A DNA stretch of 64,000 bases, taken from NCBI RefSeq assembly GCF_000754805.1, contig NZ_KN150731.1:3149886-3213885 (forward strand), written 5' to 3'. Position numbers and translations under genes: made by a program. The stretch's first letter is position 1; every line of letters begins with the position of its first letter. Shown here in pieces: positions 1 through 8,081 of this stretch. The stretch is from Yersinia frederiksenii ATCC 33641. GTDB taxonomy: Bacteria; Pseudomonadota; Gammaproteobacteria; Enterobacterales; Enterobacteriaceae. The notes beneath the pieces are model-generated. The model was given only the letters and a program-made list of their open reading frames with translations, made no database searches and had not been told where the DNA came from.

Positions 1-95
1 GTTATGTACTCGAGAATGGCCGTATTGTGCTGGAAGACACCGGTGCTGCCTTGCTGGCGAATGAGGCAGTGCGCTCAGCTTATTTGGGCGGTTAA
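1..95 (+). CDS. livF: Branched-chain amino acid ABC transporter ATPase LivF, C-terminal fragment
   Basis: The open frame entering from the left edge (first full codon at base 3) ends at TAA 93-95 and encodes only about 31 residues, including YVLENGRIVLEDTG and an AYLGG end. This is the typical tail of the LivF ATPase of high-affinity leucine/isoleucine/valine importers, which has the VLENGR strand and ends in a YLGG-like sequence. The Walker motifs lie outside the window, so the assignment rests on the tail alone. A rho-independent terminator follows at once, so it is probably the last gene of its operon. Confidence 0.75.
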   Translation, partial: YVLENGRIVLEDTGAALLANEAVRSAYLGG

Positions 96-114
96 GTCCC
101 ATAGATGATTTTTT

Positions 115-140
115 AAGGCCCACTGGTGGGCCTTATTCTA
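115..140 (+). terminator. Rho-independent terminator after livF
   Basis: A 9-bp perfect stem (115-123 with 126-134, GC-rich core GGCCCA/TGGGCC) is followed by a T-rich stretch. It sits between the livF stop and the end of the convergent fimbrial operon, so it may serve both directions. Confidence 0.75.
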
Positions 141-154
141 TTATTTAATTAGTT

Positions 155-1297
155 TTAAGCTTCAGGAGTGATAGTAAAAGTCAGCGTATCGCTGTAGCTT
201 CCTTTATCCATGGAATTGGTACGGTAAAGGGATATCTCGGGCGACCAGCACATTTCTTCGTCACTCGTGTAATTATCCGCTTTTAACTGAATAAACTTTT
301 TCTCTTTTGGCAATACAAAATTTTTACTGGGGTCCTCATTTCTTAATCTTACATTATAGTTAATCAGGTTATTGCCTTCTTTTTCTTTTAATTGAAAATA
401 TTGACCACTATTATCTAATGTATTTATATTGCTGGCACTGATCATATAATTATTATTTTGTGTTCCCATCGCGCGATAGTTTATACAGAAGCGATTTGTT
501 GATTCATTTTCCAATGGGATATGTAAGCCTGTAATATCGTCAGTGGTTCTTTCTAACAAATGGTCAAGATCGACAGATTTTAACTGCCATACTGCGGAAG
601 ATAACCGGAATTTAGGCGCTACTTTAAAAGCGGCTGGTGCGATATTAGCCTGAGGGTCAAAATCTTTACATGCCTTACCATATGGGCCAAAAGATACCCC
701 TTTTGATGCAAATAGCGAGTATGCCGATGGTCGCGGCTTCTTATCTACATCATCAATATAATCATCGTTAACAAAACTTAACTCGCCTCCAACAGTGGCA
801 CCGATTCGGATAGATTTAAGCACATTGGGATTAACTGTAAATGACACATCATAGCTTTTATGTCTATTATTAAATGTCTTGTGGCTATTAAACTTAATCT
901 CTTTAATATTATCATTAGAACTATCCAGTATCGCGCCATTGAGCGAAATGTTATTTAGATCCTTAACACCAATATTGACATTGGGTGAACCATCAGCATG
1001 GTAGAAATAGAGTGATAGTAGGATGTAGTATCTATCTAAGTCAATATATGTTGCTTCGTCACGCGGGAGACCGGTTAATCTTGCCCATGATTTTTGATGT
1101 GGAGAATCCTGGACAAATAGGTTATTTACCAAATCTACCTTAAAAGAGACGCTGACGCTGTTGTCATCTAATAGTTTTACTGAACAATTGGAGTAGTTTT
1201 GAACAAAGTTGTTGTAAAAAAGGGGAGCAGCGATAGCTGTGGGTTGCAGCATTAATAGCATTAACCCCATCAATAATTGTTTATATTTTATGTTCAC
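155..1297 (-). CDS. Alpha-fimbrial (CfaE/CooD-like) tip adhesin / minor subunit
   Basis: This is the last gene of the fimbrial operon, 380 aa. Residues 1-24 are a signal peptide ending AIAA before PLFYNNF. The size and a C-terminal part with NRFCINYR and EMCWSPEISLY, followed by a pilin-like SYSDTLTFTIT end, resemble the pilin domain of CfaE-type tip adhesins. Those have an N-terminal receptor-binding domain and a C-terminal donor-accepting pilin domain with paired cysteines. The N-terminal 200 residues are not recognisable and presumably set receptor specificity. The start codon is GTG (1295-1297), with GGAGAGAG upstream on the minus strand. The gene is AT-rich compared with the neighbouring ugp genes. 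The role as initiator and tip adhesin is inferred from position and from the C-terminal motifs. Confidence 0.72.
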   Translation of the reverse strand: MNIKYKQLLMGLMLLMLQPTAIAAPLFYNNFVQNYSNCSVKLLDDNSVSVSFKVDLVNNLFVQDSPHQKSWARLTGLPRDEATYIDLDRYYILLSLYFYHADGSPNVNIGVKDLNNISLNGAILDSSNDNIKEIKFNSHKTFNNRHKSYDVSFTVNPNVLKSIRIGATVGGELSFVNDDYIDDVDKKPRPSAYSLFASKGVSFGPYGKACKDFDPQANIAPAAFKVAPKFRLSSAVWQLKSVDLDHLLERTTDDITGLHIPLENESTNRFCINYRAMGTQNNNYMISASNINTLDNSGQYFQLKEKEGNNLINYNVRLRNEDPSKNFVLPKEKKFIQLKADNYTSDEEMCWSPEISLYRTNSMDKGSYSDTLTFTITPEA

Positions 1298-1317
1298 TTA
1301 GTCTCTCTCCATGACTG

Positions 1318-1842
1318 TTAGCTATTTGTTTCAAAGATTAATGTCAGCTGTCCGTGATACTTCCCTGTGTTATTTGGCTCACTGGGTGCCAGAGCTGAAA
1401 TACGCAATACATAGTCAGTACTGACCAGGCTGGATGTACCTTTATCCACCATAAATGTTTCCGGAGTTGCCGTTAATTTCTGCAAGGTAGTGCGATTTCT
1501 GCCCCAATAGACTTGAGCCGGTGAGAATGTCAGTTCGGGATCGCCAACGTTATTAGCCTGACGAGTGAGTATTAGCGGATTCTTAACTGAGACTCGAAAT
1601 CCCGTTTGATTGCGTAGTTTTACTGTGACAGGCACTTCAGATTGATAAATATTGGGATCATCTCGGCTGTTATCCAGTTTGATACTGTCATACCAGCCAC
1701 CTTGTGGTCTTTCAACCTCAATTCTGGGTTGTGCGGTTACCTCTAATTTGACGTCAATATTCCCAAGTTGAACTGGGGTTCCAGCAGAATTGACCTGCCA
1801 TGGAATAAATAATGAGATAGCCAGTATTTTTATAATGTTCAT
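1318..1842 (-). CDS. Secondary fimbrial subunit (alpha-fimbria pilin-like)
   Basis: A 174-residue exported protein with a signal peptide (residues 1-19, MNIIKILAISLF...NSA), a beta-rich body and a C-terminal strand GKYHGQLTLIFET typical of chaperone-usher pilins. The mature N-terminus GTPVQLGNIDVKLEVTAQP resembles an alpha-fimbrial donor strand followed by strand A. It lies between the second chaperone (15 bp upstream) and the adhesin (20 bp downstream), so it is likely a minor or adaptor subunit joining adhesin to shaft. It shares little obvious sequence with the 158-aa major pilin. The function is inferred from fold signs and context. Confidence 0.65.
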   Translation of the reverse strand: MNIIKILAISLFIPWQVNSAGTPVQLGNIDVKLEVTAQPRIEVERPQGGWYDSIKLDNSRDDPNIYQSEVPVTVKLRNQTGFRVSVKNPLILTRQANNVGDPELTFSPAQVYWGRNRTTLQKLTATPETFMVDKGTSSLVSTDYVLRISALAPSEPNNTGKYHGQLTLIFETNS

Positions 1843-1857
1843 AACGTTCCTTAATGT

Positions 1858-2505
1858 TTAACCCGTAGAGCACTGTAAGCTGAAGAATTTATCCTCAACG
1901 ATTCCCTGTAGATTGCTGACGGTTAGTTGCCGGTATTTCTCGGGATAAAGATTAAAATTTTCTATTTCCCCCTGTTGGGTCTTCAACTGTTGCCAATGCA
2001 GGCGAGTATTACCGATATTTTGTAATTTCAATTTTCCGTCAATACAGTGGTGTACCCATTGGGGATATGATGATGCGGGGAGGTGCCTGACCAATCCCAT
2101 ATAACTTAGCTGTACAGCGACAACCCCACCATGGCCTCCTCCTACCTGTAGGTTCTTTTCTGGCATGACTGATAATCGATATATTTGCTCTTTATCTGGG
2201 GCTTGCAGTGCTTTAAGTAATATTCTTCCGCTCTGCTTTGGGCCGAGAGTGAGTTTGGATGGTACGGCAAATAATGATGGTTGCAGCTGCTCTCCAACTG
2301 AGATTAATGACTCTTGGTCCGGCGGTACCCCAGGGTTATTAATCTGATACAACTGAACCGTGATGTACTCAGTAACTGAGCTGTGGTTGATAACATTCAC
2401 AACGGCACTGGCCTGTTGTATTTCCAACACATGGGGTTGTATATCTATTGCTGCGAAAGCATTCAGTGGCAGCCAGCTAGCTGCAACGAAGAGTAAAGGT
2501 TTCAT
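1858..2505 (-). CDS. Second periplasmic fimbrial chaperone (CooB/CfaA-like)
   Basis: 215 aa with a signal peptide (MKPLLFVAASWLPLNAFA). Residues from about 30 to 135 match the neighbouring chaperone motif by motif: NNPGVPPDQ, LTLGPKQSGRI and IYRLSVMPE. The family has two immunoglobulin-like domains; a basic residue in the LGPKQ strand and the RLxxxP G1-like strand probably hold and cap subunits by donor-strand complementation. Its start overlaps the end of the first chaperone gene by 29 bp, which suggests translational coupling. Two chaperones in one alpha-fimbrial operon suggest separate clients, for example shaft pilin and adhesin/minor pilin. That division is inference. Confidence 0.75.
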   Translation of the reverse strand: MKPLLFVAASWLPLNAFAAIDIQPHVLEIQQASAVVNVINHSSVTEYITVQLYQINNPGVPPDQESLISVGEQLQPSLFAVPSKLTLGPKQSGRILLKALQAPDKEQIYRLSVMPEKNLQVGGGHGGVVAVQLSYMGLVRHLPASSYPQWVHHCIDGKLKLQNIGNTRLHWQQLKTQQGEIENFNLYPEKYRQLTVSNLQGIVEDKFFSLQCSTG

Positions 2506-3157
2506 TGTCAGCCTGCCCGCTAAGTTGTTTGACTGATAAGGTGATGGGAGTGCCCGGATACAAATTCAGGCTATCTGCAAGCGTGGTGTTATTTGATGAT
2601 TTCAGTTGTGTAAACTTACTGTGGACGCTACCTGTAGATCTGAGAGTTATGCCATCAGGCATGCATTGATGTTGCCAATGGTGATTATGTACTGCGGCTG
2701 GAGGGACATGGTGGATAAGTACGCCATAGCCAACACTGATAGCAATGGGTGTGTGGATCTTGCTTTTATCTCCGTCACCCACGGCTTTGATATCGACTAC
2801 GGGGTCAATATACAAACGGTATAGGGTTTCTTGTTGAGGGGACTTTAATGGCAGCAACTTTATATCGCGTTTTTGCTTTGGCCCTAATGTGATGCGGTTA
2901 GGATTAAAAATCATTTCAGGTTGAGCGATATCACTGATCAGCGTTTTTTTCTCTGGGGTCATCCCCGGGTTCTCAACCTGCTGTAGAGAGATATTCAAAT
3001 ACAATGGTGTATCACCGCTATTAGAGACTTGTACGGTGTGGTGTTGGTCCATAGCTTCAACCGTAGTGCGGATAGGTATCGCCATTAACTGCCCATAAGT
3101 TGCAGTGGTCGAGGCTAATAGTAATGCGATGCTTGTAAGTAATTTATTATATTTCAT
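2477..3157 (-). CDS. Periplasmic fimbrial chaperone (CooB/CfaA-like)
   Basis: Chaperone of the alpha-fimbrial family. I take the ATG at 3155-3157, giving 226 aa, because it begins a good signal peptide (MKYNKLLTSIALLLASTTATYG); a longer frame to 3190 would add 11 residues with no signal function. The N-domain carries ENPGMTPEKK, ITLGPKQKRDIKLLP and LYRLYIDPV; the C-domain ends DNETFTLRCS. The gene begins 17 bp after the usher stop and overlaps the second chaperone at its 3' end. It should carry pilins from the Sec translocon to the usher in the periplasm. Paralogy with the next gene is plain in the sequence. Confidence 0.8.
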   Translation of the reverse strand: MKYNKLLTSIALLLASTTATYGQLMAIPIRTTVEAMDQHHTVQVSNSGDTPLYLNISLQQVENPGMTPEKKTLISDIAQPEMIFNPNRITLGPKQKRDIKLLPLKSPQQETLYRLYIDPVVDIKAVGDGDKSKIHTPIAISVGYGVLIHHVPPAAVHNHHWQHQCMPDGITLRSTGSVHSKFTQLKSSNNTTLADSLNLYPGTPITLSVKQLSGQADNETFTLRCS

Positions 3158-3174
3158 AGTTATTTCCGTCGGTA

Positions 3175-5475
3175 TTAATTGGAGTGACAAAGGTAAATAT
3201 GGTTACGCTGCTGCTGCATATCGCAGTGATAACGGACCGAGCCATTTTGGACCGTAATACTTTTCAATATGACGTCAGAATTAATGGCAAAGAGCCCATT
3301 AGGGTGAACGTTATCGCCAGTTTCCTTAATTGTTCCACTAACCGGTTGTCCCTGTGAGTCTTTAAGAAAACCGTTGTAAAGAATGTCTAGCGTAATATCA
3401 GCTTCACTAACAAAAACTTGACCTGGGTGGGCACGCACAATATTGACCGGTAGCTGAATATTTATATCCAGGTCACTGCGATTATTATGTGTACGAACAA
3501 AGAAACGGTCTTGATAGCGAGGAATGGGGATCGCGTAGAGGCCACTACCGGTTATCGGGTTCCCTTCTGCGTTGAAGCTGTAGGGAGTACCTGATAATTC
3601 TGGTGTCTTGATCAGTAATGCTGAGCCACTATAACTACTGCGCCCTAGAGCTATCCCCTGTGGGCTGATGGCTAACATGCCGTTATAGTTGATACCGCCA
3701 TTAGCTATCTTGTTATCTACCCCCATTCGGGCTGAAATATCTCCACGACTGCCGCTACGTTGGGCAAAAGTACCGATGCCATTAGATTTCCCACTGGTGC
3801 TGCCACTGATACCCAAAGAACTGGTGCCATGGTTATCGGTAAATTCTTTTTGATAATTAGCACTGGTGCTTAGTTGTTGTCGGGTATAGGCGCTGTTGAT
3901 GCTGGCGCTACTTTGGCGCAGTGATAGTGTGGTATTAATAAAAACCCCGTAGTTGTTTTGGCTGTGCCATTGCCCACCTTTTTGTGCACCAACGGATAGA
4001 TTTAGGCCAAATTTCGGCCGGTGCCAGTGCCAACTGCTTTGGATACGGTGCTGCTGGTTATTTTTATATTGATTGAATTGATAGCTAAGTTGGGTCGGCC
4101 CAAATCGACGGCTATAAGAAGCTGAAGTACTACCGGAATTTGGTGCGTATATTGATATATCTGGCGTTTGATAGCGGGCGACAGATAGATATCCTACCGT
4201 AGAATTGCCGCCATTTAGGCGCAGATAACCGCCACTGCGTTTCTCGCCAGACATCACACCTAAAGTTGGGGTGATATTTAGAGAGGATAAACCTAATGGA
4301 TGCGATATGTTCCCTTCGGCCGCCCAGTGGCGGGCATTATCGACCAGCAGCGAGATATTGGTTTGAATGTTTTGTATGGCCATGCTGCGGCCAAATTGTG
4401 CCAGATGGTAAGGATTACTTTTATCTTGTATCGCACTTTTACCCATGGTTAGGAACCAGCCATGATTAGTTTGTGTGCCGATATTACTGATGGTTTGACT
4501 TTCCTGACTAACAACGCGACCAGTATGGTCCACTAAGCGAATATCAATATTGTAGTAACCACCGGGGAGCCGGTTATAATCAATTTCGTTACGGCCCAAT
4601 TGTGCGGGAATACGGCGGATCAATTGGTTATCACGGTAGATTTCATAATCACCATCAACAGTGGCATATAACACTAAGCTGCCCGCCGAGGGCTTATCTA
4701 GCGCTAAATAGCTCTGGCTACCTAAGGTGATAAATTGGTCTAACGCTGGATTGATCAGGGTATGAATACTACCCGCGCTGTTATCGAGATTATTTTGTTT
4801 ACCCGCGCGTAAATAGAGGGCTTGAAAGTTTTTTTGTAAGTACCAACTGCCCATCCCGATTTGAGTTTGCTGCTGGAATTGTGATTGGCCTGCGAACGGG
4901 TAATGGTTCTTGGTGCGAACGCTATTATAAAACCACTGTACAAAACCATAAGATTGCAGGGGTAGCCCAAGATAACCCTGCCCACGGGCAGACATGGCAC
5001 TGTAGTTTCTTGCGGTCATACGTACGTCAAAAGATTGGTTATGCACGAGTCCCCAAGTGGTAACCGGCATCAAATAGCGGCTATTATTATTGGTGATAGT
5101 GACAACGTTATTCACCTTATCCAACATGACGCGATGGTTTGACAAAATATAGTCGCAGCCATTTTCACATTGTGAATAAGGAATTTGAGGTAAAATCTGT
5201 TCTAATAATGTTATTGAAGACTCATCAATGTGGTTATTACGGTATTGCTGCTGGTCGAAGCTTAATTCATTCTTACTTTCTGAGAAAAATATTGGGCCAG
5301 GTAATGTTTTACCATCGAATATACCAAGTAATTGCAGTGTCCTATGCTCGTCAATAGCTGAAAAACCCGCAGGAACTAAATGCTCTATAGTTATATTTTT
5401 TGCATGTATTGAATTGGATGTTTGTAGTAATATAATAAATAAGAGTGCCGGCCTGGCTATTATAGTGTTTTCCAT
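3175..5475 (-). CDS. Outer-membrane fimbrial usher (CfaC/CooC/TcfC-like)
   Basis: Usher that drives pilus assembly and secretes subunits through a 24-strand barrel. It has an N-terminal region with FDGKTLPGPIFF, a barrel with many alternating aromatic strands (SYSRRFGPTQLSYQF, SANYQKEF), and C-terminal domains with the conserved segment PRYQDRFFVRTHNNRSDLDI. From ATG 5473-5475 (signal peptide MENTIIARPALLFIILLQTSNSIHA) it is 766 aa, short for this family (usually about 800-890). A start at 5559 would add 28 residues ahead of the signal peptide and is less likely. The family call rests on similarity to CS1/CFA-I-type ushers and on operon context. Confidence 0.85.
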   Translation of the reverse strand: MENTIIARPALLFIILLQTSNSIHAKNITIEHLVPAGFSAIDEHRTLQLLGIFDGKTLPGPIFFSESKNELSFDQQQYRNNHIDESSITLLEQILPQIPYSQCENGCDYILSNHRVMLDKVNNVVTITNNNSRYLMPVTTWGLVHNQSFDVRMTARNYSAMSARGQGYLGLPLQSYGFVQWFYNSVRTKNHYPFAGQSQFQQQTQIGMGSWYLQKNFQALYLRAGKQNNLDNSAGSIHTLINPALDQFITLGSQSYLALDKPSAGSLVLYATVDGDYEIYRDNQLIRRIPAQLGRNEIDYNRLPGGYYNIDIRLVDHTGRVVSQESQTISNIGTQTNHGWFLTMGKSAIQDKSNPYHLAQFGRSMAIQNIQTNISLLVDNARHWAAEGNISHPLGLSSLNITPTLGVMSGEKRSGGYLRLNGGNSTVGYLSVARYQTPDISIYAPNSGSTSASYSRRFGPTQLSYQFNQYKNNQQHRIQSSWHWHRPKFGLNLSVGAQKGGQWHSQNNYGVFINTTLSLRQSSASINSAYTRQQLSTSANYQKEFTDNHGTSSLGISGSTSGKSNGIGTFAQRSGSRGDISARMGVDNKIANGGINYNGMLAISPQGIALGRSSYSGSALLIKTPELSGTPYSFNAEGNPITGSGLYAIPIPRYQDRFFVRTHNNRSDLDINIQLPVNIVRAHPGQVFVSEADITLDILYNGFLKDSQGQPVSGTIKETGDNVHPNGLFAINSDVILKSITVQNGSVRYHCDMQQQRNHIYLCHSN

Positions 5476-5594
5476 TGAATTATATTCCACTATTAATGAT
5501 TTAATTTTTACAGAGGCATGTTTCCCCGACGAATATATTTTTGTGTTAATGGTTTTCATTAAACCACTGTGTTATATATTGAGGTCAAAGGGTA

Positions 5595-5626
5595 ATACAG
5601 TCAGGAAGTTAGCCTCCTGACTGTAT
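5595..5626 (-). other. Perfect 12-bp hairpin between major pilin and usher genes
   Basis: Bases 5595-5606 (ATACAGTCAGGA) are the exact reverse complement of 5615-5626, with an 8-nt loop. It lies downstream of the pilin stop and upstream of the usher start in the operon mRNA and lacks a U-run. In fimbrial operons such post-pilin hairpins often stabilise the pilin message or reduce read-through, giving many pilins per usher. That role is inferred here. Confidence 0.6.
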
Positions 5627-5658
5627 AGATTAATTTAACTGGTATGTACTATGTGTGG

Positions 5659-6135
5659 TTAAACTCCAGCCTCAATACTAAGCTTTAGAGTTCCAGAGTA
5701 AACTTCACCTGATGCAGCATCGTCTGGTTGTTTCGCTGTTATACTTAGATCAGCCTTGAATGCAGAAGCAATTAATTCAAAATCTTTAACTTGATTGAGA
5801 GTTAATACTTCGTCCCCAAGTTTCACCTCTACGCCACTAAACACTTTGCTAGTATCATCTTTTTCTGCCAGAACAAGCGCCTCATTGACTACAACATTAA
5901 CCTTATTTCCTGTGTTGCTTGTTATTTTAATCGGCTGTACCAGTGTGTGCTTTTTGTCAATAGCATCATAACCTAAAGTTAATGAACTAATATCGACATC
6001 TTTATCATCTGTCAAGCTCATCACACCATTAATTGTTACTGAAACGGGGATTTCTTTTTCCATTGGGGCAGCATAAGCAGCCATGCTACCGACTAATGTT
6101 GCCATAGTTATAATAGATAATAGAGTCTTTTTCAT
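5659..6135 (-). CDS. Major fimbrial pilin, CS1/CFA-I (alpha) type
   Basis: 158-residue pilin: signal peptide MKKTLLSIITMATLVGSMAAYA, mature N-terminus APMEKEIPVSVTINGVMSL. The donor strand KEIPVSVTI followed by a hydrophobic strand is the hallmark of CooA/CfaB-type major pilins, and there are no cysteines, also as in that class. The C-terminus GEVYSGTLKLSIEAGV is the final beta strand. It is first in the operon and followed by a strong hairpin, as expected for the most abundant product. Expression conditions cannot be read from the sequence; the region upstream is very AT-rich, which is compatible with H-NS silencing. Confidence 0.85.
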   Translation of the reverse strand: MKKTLLSIITMATLVGSMAAYAAPMEKEIPVSVTINGVMSLTDDKDVDISSLTLGYDAIDKKHTLVQPIKITSNTGNKVNVVVNEALVLAEKDDTSKVFSGVEVKLGDEVLTLNQVKDFELIASAFKADLSITAKQPDDAASGEVYSGTLKLSIEAGV

Positions 6136-6647
6136 CGTAGATACCTAATAGTCCTTTGTATAAAATTCTATTCAAAATGAATAGGTGTTATTTCCTCTAA
6201 CGGTTCTTGTGGGTTATATAATCGACGATAACGAGGGCGTTAATATAGTCTTATTAATATCGTGCTCCCACAAGGCGAAGAGACAGTAACATGTCGGATA
6301 AAGGTGGTTCAATAATGATTCAACCAATTTAAGGAAAGAAAATTAAATTGGTGATATTAATTAAATAAATTCCTAATTGATGCTTTAATTTTTATTATAT
6401 CAGCGGGTAAATATTATTTTATCTATCAATGAATTTAGCGGAAATACTAATTATATTCGTTACTCGCGGTAGTATTAAAGGTTAATTTCGTTTCTATTCT
6501 GATTTTCGTGTCACTTTTCTGTCATGTGAAGGTTATATTTCTGTCATGAAATGGTGTCATGTTTGCTTCCGAACAAAAACTGATTTATTTCGCTCACCAG
6601 CAGCAATTCATTGAAGTGAGCCATACAGATTTATTCAGGGGCTAGAT
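6136..6647. promoter_or_regulatory. AT-rich divergent control region between fimbrial operon and ugp operon
   Basis: This 512-bp gap carries no convincing gene. Its left two thirds are strongly AT-rich (for instance around 6320-6440) and must contain the leftward promoter of the pilin gene, whose elements I cannot fix with confidence. The right third holds the Pho box of ugpB. The skewed composition suggests binding by H-NS-like proteins, an inference. Confidence 0.5.
6508..6547 (+). promoter_or_regulatory. Tandem Pho boxes (PhoB operator) upstream of ugpB
   Basis: Seven-base units recur with 11-bp periodicity: GTGTCAC at 6508, CTGTCAT at 6519, a degenerate unit at 6530 and CTGTCAT at 6541. 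The PhoB half-site is CTGTCAT followed by 4 AT-rich bases, so this is two successive Pho boxes. A further GTGTCAT at 6554 is out of phase. The array ends 100 bp before ugpB, which predicts induction of ugpBAECQ under phosphate starvation, as in E. coli. Confidence 0.8.
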
Positions 6648-7967
6648 ATGTTTAACAATACTATTCGTAAAACGTCGATTTGTATCGCGCTTACTTTGGC
6701 ATTCAGTGCCAATGCAATGGCTGTCACTGAGATTCCGTTCTGGCATTCAATGGAAGGGGAGTTAGGTAAAGAGGTCGATTCATTAGCTGATCGTTTTAAC
6801 CAGTCGCATACCGATTATAAGATTGTACCGGTCTATAAAGGTAACTACGAACAAAGCCTGGCCGCAGGTATTGCTGCTTTCCGTTCAGGAAAAGCCCCTG
6901 CTATTTTGCAAGTTTATGAAGTCGGCACTGCAACAATGATGGCCAGTAAAGCTATTAAGCCAGTATTCCAGGTGTTTAAAGACGCGAATATCAATTTCGA
7001 TGAATCCGTCTTTGTACCAACGGTGGCAGGTTATTACACCGATGCCAAAACTGGGCACTTATTATCACAGCCATTTAATAGCTCCACGCCGGTGCTGTAT
7101 TACAACAAAGATGCTTTTAAGAAAGCGGGCCTGAACCCTGACCAACCGCCTAAAACCTGGCAAGAACTGGCGGAAGATACCGCTAAGTTACGGGCTGCGG
7201 GCTCAAGTTGTGGTTACGCCAGCGGCTGGCAGGGTTGGATTCAAATTGAAAACTTCAGTGCCTGGCATGGTCAACCGATTGCCAGCCGAAATAATGGCTT
7301 TGATGGTATCGATGCGGTGCTGGAGTTCAATAAGCCATTGCAAGTTAAGCATATTCAGTTGCTGTCAGAGATGAACAAGAAAGGTGATTTCACCTATTTT
7401 GGCCGCAAAGATGAGTCAACTGCCAAGTTCTATAATGGCGATTGTGCCATTACCACCGCCTCTTCAGGCTCACTGGCCGATATTCGTCATTACGCTAAGT
7501 TCAACTATGGCGTCGGCATGATGCCTTACGACGCCGATGCCAAAAATGCCCCACAAAACGCCATTATTGGTGGTGCGAGTCTGTGGGTGATGAAGGGGAA
7601 AGACAACGATACCTATAAAGGTGTGGCAGAGTTCCTGCAATACCTGGCGCAACCAGAAATTGCTGCGGAATGGCACCAAAAAACCGGCTATCTACCGATT
7701 ACGACTGCGGCTTACGAGTTGACCAAACAGCAAGGTTTCTATGATAAGAATCCGGGCGCTGATGTCGCCACTCGTCAAATGCTGAATAAACCGCCATTGC
7801 CTTATACCAAAGGCTTGCGTTTGGGCAATATGCCACAGATTCGTACCGTGGTTGATGAAGAGCTGGAAGGCGTGTGGACGGGCAAGAAGACACCTCAGGA
7901 AGCTTTGGATACCGCAGTGAAGCGGGGTGATGTGTTGCTACGTCGCTTCGAGCAAGCGAATAAATAA
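6648..7967 (+). CDS. ugpB: sn-Glycerol-3-phosphate-binding periplasmic protein UgpB
   Basis: 439-aa solute-binding protein of the ABC importer for sn-glycerol-3-phosphate and glycerophosphodiesters. Signal peptide of about 24 residues ([25 protein letters not shown]), then [18 protein letters not shown], the family 1 extracellular solute-binding fold start, and later [14 protein letters not shown] and the ligand-region segment [11 protein letters not shown]. Length equals that of E. coli UgpB (438). AGGGG lies 8 bases before the ATG. It is first in the operon and follows the Pho boxes. It captures substrate in the periplasm and delivers it to UgpA/UgpE. Confidence 0.96.
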   Translation: MFNNTIRKTSICIALTLAFSANAMAVTEIPFWHSMEGELGKEVDSLADRFNQSHTDYKIVPVYKGNYEQSLAAGIAAFRSGKAPAILQVYEVGTATMMASKAIKPVFQVFKDANINFDESVFVPTVAGYYTDAKTGHLLSQPFNSSTPVLYYNKDAFKKAGLNPDQPPKTWQELAEDTAKLRAAGSSCGYASGWQGWIQIENFSAWHGQPIASRNNGFDGIDAVLEFNKPLQVKHIQLLSEMNKKGDFTYFGRKDESTAKFYNGDCAITTASSGSLADIRHYAKFNYGVGMMPYDADAKNAPQNAIIGGASLWVMKGKDNDTYKGVAEFLQYLAQPEIAAEWHQKTGYLPITTAAYELTKQQGFYDKNPGADVATRQMLNKPPLPYTKGLRLGNMPQIRTVVDEELEGVWTGKKTPQEALDTAVKRGDVLLRRFEQANK

Positions 7968-7969
7968 CG

Positions 7970-8046
7970 TTATTTGGCTATTTTATTTGCCAGTTTGGGC
8001 TTGCGGTCTACGCACCCAAGCTGGCTGCGCCTGTAACGCCAAATAA
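7970..8046 (+). other. Nested inverted repeat between ugpB and ugpA
   Basis: An inner 11-bp stem with one G-U pair (7989-7999 with 8015-8025, GCCAG...CTGGC) lies inside an outer 9-bp stem (7970-7978 TTATTTGGC with 8038-8046). It fills most of the 114-bp gap after the binding-protein gene and has no terminal U-run. It may block 3' exonuclease decay so that ugpB mRNA outlasts the permease message, as REP elements do behind malE. The structure is seen; the role is inferred. Confidence 0.6.
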
Positions 8047-8081
8047 GTTTTGTGCATTTAGTTCGATAAACGGTTAACTCT

